A stretch of 64,000 bases of DNA from Carnegiea gigantea (taxonomy: Eukaryota > Streptophyta > Magnoliopsida > Caryophyllales > Cactaceae). The notes below the pieces were generated by a model. The model had not been told where the DNA came from. It made no database searches and worked only from the letters and a program-made list of their open reading frames with translations. The DNA lies in assembly GCA_029747015.1 (NCBI GenBank), contig JAKOGI010002785.1:22318-86317 (forward strand), written 5' to 3'. The position numbers were made by a program, and so were the translations under genes. Position 1 is the first letter of the stretch. Every line of letters starts with the position of its first letter. Shown here in pieces: positions 56,537 to 64,000 of this stretch.

Positions 56537-57645
56537 TGATGTATGTGTGCGTGGAAAGTGATCCAAATCAAACTCAAACTCAAAACAAACCAAAGTGAAA
56601 AGAGAAATGAAAGATGGATGAGATGGAAGAAGATCTTCACCACATAAGAAAAGGATAGAACAACATCTTGTAATTGAGATAATCCTTCACGGAGCCACTC
56701 AATGACTTGATCTTGGGCTAATTCTCTTGTTTTAACCGAGGAATCACTCCAATGGAGAAGATAGAGAACCTAGAACACCACTTCAATTTGCCACAATTCA
56801 AGATATAGAACTAGGAATTTTAGATGCACTTTTGAGAAACACACTCAAAGTACTTGTATTGCTTTTGGAAATCTCATACAATCTGAATGACAAGCATCAC
56901 ACGCCCCTCCTCTTCTATAAGCTCAGTAAAAGACAGCCAAAAGACTCAACAACTCCTAACAATTAAAACTAGCCAATGAAAAGACTAAGTAAAATGAAAA
57001 GACTCATCATAAAAGGGGTGGGGGAGGTTACAAGGAATATTCTAGGATTTCTATCAGCTGATTATCTCCATCTAGAAGCCTCCAAAACGTGCACAATATC
57101 AGCCACACAAACACATGTAACTGAAGACTCTTCACTTTCCCAGAATTAATCCTTGCAGCTGCCTCAACTTCAACAGAGTATATCGTCCAGAATACTCGGC
57201 CAAAACACGCGTTCTTAGGCTTGCTAGAAAGCCCTAGAAGTCTATTTTCCAGAATGGGCTTATTTGCTCAATTTAGATACGCGGTGTAAAAGTTATGGCC
57301 CAAACAATGCACCTATCTCAGACTGGACTGGATCATAATAATGTACCTTTGAGTGATATTTTGCCCAATCAAATGACGTCCAAATTAAACAAACTTGGGC
57401 TTATTTTAAAGCTGAAATCTTAAGCTTCCAAAGCATATGGGCCCTCAAGTTGTGGGTCTACTTGAGCTTGTCCAAAAGTTGCCACAGAAATTACCTTCCG
57501 CAGGGACGAATCGGGCACTAATTCTTCCGGAAGGAATAAAACTTTTCTACAGAGTTTTGCCACGTCTTTGACTTCTTAAAGCTTGATTGGGTCTTCCTTG
57601 GGCTGGGCTTGATGGTCTTTGGGCCGTTCATGATGGTCTCCATCA
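56537..57645 (-). mobile_element. C3 3' LTR
   Basis: This 1109-bp LTR has the same subtype as the C1 5' LTR. It starts TGATGGAGACCATCATG at 57645 and ends at 56537. It is inserted into the D4 LTR; the 5' half of C3 is missing, so the target duplicate cannot be checked. Confidence 0.88.
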
Positions 57646-57706
57646 TTCCCCCAGGGTGAGCGAAAGTTTGCCCTCAAACTAGGAAGGGGCTCATCAGTAA
57701 AATAGG
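57646..57706 (-). pseudogene. C3 pol tail
   Basis: These 61 bp encode only the end of pol (PYF...DEPLPSLRANF...), plus the purine tract. C2 inserts immediately upstream, cutting off the rest. Confidence 0.8.
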
Positions 57707-58821
57707 TGATGCATATGTGGGTGGTAAGTGAACCAAATCAAACTCAAATAAACCCAAATAGGAATTGAACCAAAGTAAAGAGAAAATGGAAGGTTGATTG
57801 AGATGGAATGAAAATAATAACAAAAAAGAACAAAGGATAAACAAGACCTTGCACTTGAGATAATCCTTCGCGGAGCCACTCAAGGACTTGATCTTGGGAA
57901 AATCCTCTCGTCTTCACTAAGGAATCACTCCAATTGGAAAAGAAAAGAGAACCTAGAACACCACTTGAACTTGCCAAAATTCAAGATATAGAACTAGGGA
58001 TTTTTTTTGGACACAAATGAGAATCACTCTCAAGGTGTTTGTACTACTCTTGGAAAAGCTTACAACTCTGAATTGAGAAACACTTCACACCCCCACTATA
58101 TATAGGCAACAACAAGACAAGCAAAAGACACAAACTCCTAGCAATTTAAAGCTAGAAAATTGAAAAGACTTAGAAAAATAAAAAGACACAACTTAAAGGA
58201 ATGGGGGAGGTTACAATGAACATTCTAGACTTCCTATCAGCTGAAGAAATCCATCCAAGTCGTGCATGATGTCAGCAAGGTGATGTCATGTAACCTATGT
58301 CTCTTCACTTGCCCAGCATTAACTCCATGCAGCAGCCTTCACTTCAACTGAGCATTTCTCTCAGCTCACACGTCCAAATAAGGTGATTTTGAGCTTGTTG
58401 GAAAGCCCTGGAAATATATTTTCCCGAATGGGCTCATTTGCTCAACTTGAATAAGCAGATAAAAAGTTATGGTCCGAATATTACACCTATATCAGAACTG
58501 GACTGGAACAGGACATGTCTTCTTTGAGTAATATTTTGCCCAACCAAACGACGTCCAAATTAAACATAATTGGGCTTGTTTGAAATCTGAGATCTTAAAC
58601 GTCAAAACCATGTGGAGCCTCAAGTTGTGGGACCACTCTAGTTAGGCCAAAAGTACACACAAAAAATCGGGAAATTTTGGGATGAAGGCGGCATTACCTC
58701 TTCAGGCATGAACGCCAATTTCCGGCAAAGTTTTGCAACTTCTTTGACTTCTTGAAGCTTGAGTGAGTCCTCCTTGGGCTGAGCTTGATGGTCCTTGGGC
58801 TTCTCATGATGGTCCCCATCA
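57707..58821 (-). mobile_element. C2 3' LTR
   Basis: This 1115-bp LTR, TGATGGGGACCATCATG (58821) to ATATGCATCA (57707), has the subtype of the C1 3' LTR. It is nested in the pol tail of C3. Confidence 0.88.
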
Positions 58822-59634
58822 TTCCCCCCGGGTAAGTGAAAGTTTGCCCTCAAACTAGGAAGGGGCTCATCATCGAAATAGGGGCTAAGATCGGAGACTT
58901 TGAAGGTATCCGAAACTCCATAATCTCTAGGTAGATCAACCTTGTATGCATTGGGCCCAACCTTCTCAAGGATTTCAAATGGACCATCAGAACGTGGCAT
59001 CAACTTAGATTTTCTCTTTGAAGGGAAACGCTCCTTCCTCATGTGAATCCATACCAAATCTCCTGGATGAAAATGTACCTCCTTGCGATGCTTGTTGGCA
59101 CTTTGCATGGCTCTTTCTTTAGCCTTGGCAATGTTATCTCTAACTCTTGCATGAAGATCTTGGATCTCCTTGGCTCTTTTTTCAGCTTCCCAACTAAATT
59201 TTGTGGGAGTTGGAATGGGAACAAGATCCAAGGGACTCTTGGGATTGTAGCCATAGACAACTTGAAATGGAGAGAGTTGGGTGGACTTGCTAGGCACTCG
59301 ATTGAATGCAAACTCGGCATGTGGTAGCAACTCATCCCAATTCTTCAAATGCTTCTTCACTAGGACTCGAAGTAAGGTACCCAAAGTCCTATTAGTGACT
59401 TCAGTTTGGCCATCAGTTTGGGGATGACAAGTAGTGCTAAACTTGAGTTGAGTACCCAATTTGCGCCATAGAGTTAGCCAAAAATGACTAAGAAACTTGG
59501 AGTCACGATCGGATACCATGCTCTTTGGAATGCCATGCAGTCTCACAATCTCCTTGAAGTAAAGATTAGCCACTTGAGTAGCATCATTAGTGGTGTGGCA
59601 AGGGATGAAATGCGCCATCTTGGAGAATCGATCC
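58638..59634 (-). pseudogene. C2 integrase fragment
   Basis: This is the C-terminal part of a C pol from [12 protein letters not shown], with SDRDSKF, HPQTDGQTE and the C-terminal domain, intact in frame to the end inside the LTR. It is cut at 59634 (GAATCGATCC) by segment F, so everything upstream of the integrase core is lost. It is almost identical to C1 in this region. Confidence 0.9.
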
Positions 59635-61454
59635 TGTAAGACCCCGCATTTTTTGTTTTCCGTTAAGCTAACTAAATTTCCTTTTTACGATCTAAATTCG
59701 TATTTTTAGCAACTATATGAGTTAAATTATTGTCAATGTGCTTTTGGGAGCTATAATTTCATTAAAGACGAGATTATTATTGCTATTATTGATTTCAAAG
59801 TCAATTCGTGCCATTTATACCTTTAAGTTATATCGATAATTTAATTTAGTCGTTGTTCGATTTACTTAGTCGTTTCCTGGAAACGATTCGGTTTTCAACC
59901 TTAGAATTAGTTTTGTGGTTTATTTAAATCGAACCTTGACGTACTTGGGAACAAATAGTCGATAGAAGGTCGTATTATCGATTCGGGGCCAGATGGTCAA
60001 GTATGAAATCAGACGAGCGGTGCCATTTTATTGAACAACCTAGAACAAAGGAAAGGAAGGAGGGGCATTTTTGTAAATTCACCTAACCCCTTTTATTTTC
60101 CCCTTCTACCCGGTTGTGAACGCCAGGAAGCCGATGCTTCTCTCTCTCTTCCCTGCTCTTCTTCCTCTTCTCCTCCCTCACCATGGACGCCACCAAGGAA
60201 GCTCGAGAAACCCTTGATTTTGCCTCAACCCAATTCGAAATTCCCCTAATTCAAGCGTCCCCACCAACAAACGAACGTCTAGTGCGAAATTTGAGCAGAA
60301 ACGGGGAAGAACCACCACGGTTTAGGTGAGTCTGGTCGGCGGTTTGAAGCCCAGACACAGGTCGAAGCAAGGCCATGTCATCTAGCTTTTAGTTGTGTCA
60401 ATTCCTCTGCAATTCGCGAGTGAATTCGTAGCTTCGAGCATTCTCCTCAACCGAGTCAGTGAGTGAGTGTTTGGGTGAAATTAGGGTTCGAATTGCGCGG
60501 GTTTAGGCGTGTTATGGGGTTTGTTCGTGTGGTCAGTGAGAAAAGGAGTCAAAGATGGGAGTTTTCAAGTACCTTAGGTCGAGCCTAGTGCCTTCGAACG
60601 AGTCCTCTAGCTTGGAGTCCAGGTGGGTGTTCTTGCCTCCTAAGCTATTACTAATTTCGAAAATGTTTTCAGCAGATTGATGTTGCATGTCAAGTTAGGA
60701 TTTGTTAAATGCGTTAGAAATGGCAAGAAGTGAGCTATACCTGCTTAGGTTCGATTCATGTAGTTAATGGATGCCTAAAATTGTGATTCGAAGTGAATTA
60801 TACGTGTTTAGCATTAATTCGAATGCATGTAGTTAATGGATGCCTGAGATTATAAATTGATGCAAATTATGTGCGTTTAGCTTCAATTCGAAGCAATAAA
60901 CGTGAATCATGCCTGAGTTGTTAATTCGAAGTAATTTAAATGTGTTTAGCGTCGATTCGAAACAATGAATGTAATTCATGCTTAAGATGTTAATTCGAAG
61001 TAATTTAAATGTGTTTAGCGTCGATTCGAAACAATGAATGTAATTCATGCTTGAGATGCTAATTCGAAGTTAATTTAACGTGTTTAGCATCGATTCAAGT
61101 TAATTAGTTGATGCATGAAAAAGAATTAAAAATGAAGTTATATTAACATGTTTAGCGTCGACTCAAGTTAATGAGATAACGTGCGAAAGAGAATTAAATT
61201 CGAAGTTGTGTTAACATGCTTAGCTTCTATTCAAGTTATTTAGCTAATATATGAAAAAGGGTTAAAATCGAAGTCCTTTTAACGTGTTTAGCTTCCATTC
61301 GAATTGATTAACCGATGCGTGCAAATGAGCTAATTTTGAGGTTAATGAAATGTGTTTATCTTCGAATCAAGTGGATTAGCTAATGCATGTTAAAGGAATT
61401 AATCTCGAAGTTATATAAATGTGTTCAGCTTCGATTCGAGTTAAACTAGCTAAT
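59635..61454 (+). mobile_element. F: LTR-like segment of another family
   Basis: It begins TGTAAGACCCCGCATTTTTT exactly where the C2 gene breaks. TGTAA(C/G)ACCCC is a common start of plant gypsy LTRs from other lineages. It has no similarity to families A-E or G that I can see. A pyrimidine-rich stretch near 60140-60180 and a short open frame (60031-60249) look like promoter/5'-leader sequence rather than a gene. I could not find its 3' end, nor the GATCC duplicate expected for a clean insertion. It could be an LTR truncated by C4. Confidence 0.55.
60736..61440 (+). repeat. 69-bp tandem repeat, about 10-11 copies
   Basis: The core TGTTTAGC(G/T)TCGATTCGA recurs near 60803, 60874, 60941, 61011, 61080, 61149, 61218, 61287, 61353 and 61421, a spacing of 66-71 bp. 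The two copies at about 60905-61045 are nearly identical, and outer copies are more diverged. No reading frame is maintained. Confidence 0.85.
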
Positions 61455-61478
61455 TGATGCATATTCGCATATGCATCA
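61455..61478. repeat. Perfect 10-bp inverted repeat at F/C4 boundary
   Basis: TGATGCATAT, four bases (TCGC), then ATATGCATCA. Each half equals the terminal ten bases of the C2 LTR, so it may be two LTR ends left head to head. Confidence 0.7.
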
Positions 61479-62578
61479 TTCTTATTTAAGGTCAACTTTC
61501 AAGAAGAAAAGTGTTAAACAAGAGCGTGCATGGGAACTCTCATATTTTCTCTTATTATGTGAGTTCAAGGACTTTAGACACCATGAAGAAGTCAAGCAAG
61601 TGGCGAAAATCTGGATAAAACTCATATTCCTTCCGGAAGAATTGGTGCACGATTCCTACAACTTGAGGCTCCACATGGTTTTGAAGTCTAAGATCTCAGG
61701 TTTCAAACAAGCCCAATTATGTTTAATTTGGACGTCGTCTGGTTGGGCTAAATATTACTCAAAGAAGACATGACCTGCTCCAGTCCAGTTCTAATATAGG
61801 TGTAATGTTCGGACCATAACTTTTGATCTACTTATCCAAATTGATCAAATGAGCCCATTCTGGAAAATAGATTTCCAGGGCTTTCCAACAAGTCCAAAAT
61901 CACCTTATTTGGACATGTGAGCTGAGAGAAATGCTCCGTTGAAGTGAAAGCTGTTGCATGGAGTTAATGCTGGGCAAGTGAAGAGACATAGGTTACATGA
62001 CATCACCTTGCTGACATCATGCACGACTTGGATGGATTTCTTCAGCTGATAGGAAGTCTAGAATGTTCATTGTAACCTCCCCCATTCCTTTAAGTTGTGT
62101 CTTTTTATTTTTCCTAAGTCTTTTCAATTTTCTAGCTTTAAATTGCTAGGAGTTTGTGTCTTTTGCTTGTCTTGTTGTTGCCTATATAATAGTGGGGGCG
62201 TGAAGTGTTTCTCAATTCAGAGTTGTAAGCTTTCCCAAGTGAAATACAATTACCTTTGAGTGTGATTCTCAAAAGTATTCCAAATCCCTAGTTCTATATC
62301 TTGAATTTTGGCAAGTTCAAGTGGTGTTCTAGGTTCTCTTTTCTTTTCCAATTGGAGTGATTCCTTGGTGAAGACGAGAGGATTTGCCCAAGATCAAGTC
62401 CTTGAGTGGCTCCGCGAAGGATTATCTCAAGTGCAAGGTCTTGTTTATCCTTTGTTCTGTTTTGCCATTATTTTCATTCCACCTCAATCAACCTTCCATT
62501 TTCTCTTTACTTTGGTTCAATTCTTATTTGGATTTATTTGAGTTTGATTTGGTTCACTTACCACCCACATATACATCA
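61479..62578 (+). mobile_element. C4 5' LTR (start approximate)
   Basis: From about 61560 it aligns with the C LTRs, and it ends CACATATACATCA at 62578. With a start near 61479 it is about 1.1 kb, the usual C length, but no TGATGG start is visible. TATATAAT is at 62183-62190 and the hairpin module at 62287-62443. Confidence 0.78.
62287..62443 (+). other. Leader hairpin module, family C (3 hairpins)
   Basis: Hairpin 1 (62287-62333) pairs CCTAG/CTAGG and CTTGAA/TTCAAG, with TTCTATAT on one side and TGGTGTT on the other. Hairpin 2 (62336-62380) is weaker (CCAA/TTGG core). Hairpin 3 (62395-62443) pairs CTTGAG/CTCAAG around a loop that starts TGGCTCC and ends ATTAT, as in E. Confidence 0.72.
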
Positions 62579-62580
62579 AT

Positions 62581-62592
62581 TGGTATCAGAGC
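62581..62592 (+). other. Primer-binding site of C4
   Basis: TGGTATCAGAGC, two bases after the LTR, as in C1. Confidence 0.94.
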
Positions 62593-62702
62593 CAAGGTCT
62601 TAAGTGACCCACATCACACCCACATACATCCCAAAAAGCCAAAATACAAAAAACAAAAAGAGGCACAAACCGGCAATCCGAGTCTCGAAGACCAGAGAAG
62701 CA

Positions 62703-62884
62703 GCACGGTGCCCCCGTGCCACCACGCACGACCGTGCCATATTCATTTTCCAGAAATCTTCAAGTCGAGACGGAGCACGGTGCCCCCGTGCCGCCAAGCA
62801 CGACCGTGCCACTCTACTTTTCTGCATTTTCTTCAGCCGAAGCATAGCACGGCCTGACCGTGCCCCCTTGCACGACCGTGCCAC
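62703..62884 (+). other. Paired GC-rich hairpins in C4 leader (3 units)
   Basis: Units are at 62703-62739, 62775-62812 and 62847-62884. First hairpins are GCACGG/CCGTGC with loops TGCCC, TGCCC and CCTGA; second hairpins are GCACG-AC-CGTGC in all three. All stems are perfect, the best-preserved set in the window. Confidence 0.85.
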
Positions 62885-62945
62885 CTTTGCCACAGCCAAC
62901 TTACGTTTCAAATCAATCCACGAAGAACCCTAGACCTCATCCTTC

Positions 62946-64000
62946 ATGCCGTCTTCAAAGAACTTGGAGAAAGAACTAGCTCTTATTGATATTGGATATG
63001 CTTGCTTTGCAATTCCAAAATTTCATGGCGAAAAGGAAGAGTTCACAGCTTGGTTATCTAAGGTGGAACGAGTTTTTGCTTGTTGTATCCTTAGTGACCA
63101 AGAGAAGTTCAAAGTGGTTATTTCAAGATTGAGAGGATGTACACTTCAGTGGTGGAATAAATACAAGTTTGAGCGAAAAAAGAAAGGAAAAGAAAAGGTG
63201 AGAACTTGGAAGAAATTGAGTAGTAAGTTGAAGGGTTCCTTTTACCCCTCCACTTACATGCCCATGAAAGAAAGTATCTCCGTTAAGCTCACGGGTTCAT
63301 TCCCTTCCACCCCACAAAAAGAACCAACCCCACAAATGATCTTTCCCCACAACCTAGGAGGTGTCTCAAGTGCCAAGGGCTTGGACACTTATCCACGGAT
63401 TGCCCAAACAACGAGGTCATTACCTTGGAAGAAAGGAAAGCCGTGGAAGAAGAGAACGATCATGAGGAAAGCCTTGAAGAAGAAATTGAACTCAAGGTTG
63501 AAAAAGAAGAAATACTTCACTTAGAGAAGGTTTCTCAAAAGCCAAACAAAGATGAAGAGATCCTTGGAGAAAAAGTTTCAAGCCTAGTTGACCTACCTCT
63601 TGTTTTTGGTGACTGTGGTGATGAAGAGACCTTTGAACTTGAGGCCCAAAAATCCGAGTTGAAGCAAGAAGAGATTGTGCAAGAAATTGAGCAATCCTTC
63701 TCCCAAGAAGGGTGCCAAGAAGATAATGAGGTGAATTTGAGCATAACCCCAAGAATTGAAGAGCATGTAGTTAAAGACCTTGAAGTGATGACGCCATGTA
63801 GGGTTGCTGAAGAGTTTGCACAACTCTTGATTCAAGAAGTACGCCCTACCGAACTCCAAGCACCCGAGTTGGAGGCATGTGGGGTTATTGAAGAAGTTGA
63901 GCAACTCTTGACCCAAGAAGAATTCACCTTAACCCCCATTCAACATTCCCAACCCCCCAAGCCACAAAAGGACCGACAAGCCTTAACCCTCATTCATCCT
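62946..64000 (+). pseudogene. gag: C4 deleted gag with zinc knuckle and acidic repeats
   Basis: The ATG at 62946 opens a gag N-terminus clearly related to but diverged from C1 (IPKFHGEKEEF, LQWWNKYKFERKK). After FYPSTYMP the central gag helix region (YTREFEQL in relatives) is absent. The frame then changes: the knuckle CLKCQGLGHLSTDC (from about 63361) and everything after it is in a different frame from the start. That frame is open to the window edge. It is very rich in Glu and contains two related segments of about 35 residues (EEFAQLLIQE and EEVEQLLTQE). It leads to TLTPIQHSQPPKPQKD, which in B lies after the protease, so no protease is present. Likely a non-autonomous derivative; the rest is outside the window. 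Confidence 0.75.

Noticed and set aside
60031..60249. Possible host gene exon (Ser/Pro-rich 72-aa frame with a pyrimidine-rich upstream stretch)
   Set aside because: It lies inside the LTR-like segment F, has no recognisable domain and no continuing exon that I can see.
60736..61440. CRISPR array from regularly spaced repeats
   Set aside because: Units are contiguous and diverged with no unique spacers, and the context is plant retrotransposon DNA.
62604..62933. Open frame with a repeated HDRA(T/I) peptide in the C4 leader
   Set aside because: The repetition comes from the nucleotide-level twin hairpins; the frame differs in other families and there is no conserved start.

Overview
The window is plant nuclear DNA, probably from a dicot, made almost entirely of nested Ty3/gypsy LTR retrotransposons. 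I found no host gene, tRNA, rRNA or CRISPR. Evidence: every primer-binding site is TGGTATCAGAGC or a close variant (complement of plant initiator tRNA-Met), most LTRs run TGATG...CATCA, and the proteins carry gag with a CCHC knuckle, retropepsin, RT (YFDD), RNase H and a D,D35E integrase. There is no chromodomain, and each pol (or gag-pro) frame runs on into its own 3' LTR. These traits fit the CRM/centromeric branch of chromoviruses, so the locus may be centromeric or pericentromeric (inference).

Layout (family letters are mine). 1-12792: minus-strand tandem B array (LTR-int-LTR-int-LTR) whose third LTR is broken by an A insertion; it includes one intact gag-pol (6792-11267). 12793-29190: plus-strand tandem array of a non-autonomous family D, with a G element (17076-26097) in one D LTR and a 1.34-kb insertion H inside G. 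29191-31698: 3' part of an E element. 31699-55470: chimeric element C1 (minus), whose 3' LTR holds a second tandem B array (31824-48786), whose third LTR in turn holds a complete non-autonomous gag-protease element A (43650-47993). 55471-59634: remnants of D, C3 and C2. 59635-61478: an LTR-like segment F with a 69-bp tandem repeat. 61479-64000: start of a deleted element C4.

Arm 1 (1-12792) and arm 2 (31699-44499) are an inverted duplication about 18.9 kb apart, sharing both nested insertion points. The homology stops exactly at a C LTR terminus, which suggests recombination initiated in the LTR.

The most interesting signal is not protein. Families A, B, C, D, E and G share two structured modules in their predicted RNA leaders. 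(1) About 70-100 bp after the TATA box lies a train of hairpins whose stems differ between families but stay paired, closed around TGG...TAT loops (commonly TGGTGTTTCTGTAT). (2) GC-rich paired hairpins, GCACGG-N5-CCGTGC followed by GCACG-NN-CGTGC, occur in 2-3 copies between PBS and gag (in G, in the LTR end). Both lie where genomic-RNA packaging or dimerisation signals would be expected and could let deleted families D and A use proteins from B, C or G. All coordinates and pairings were read by eye.
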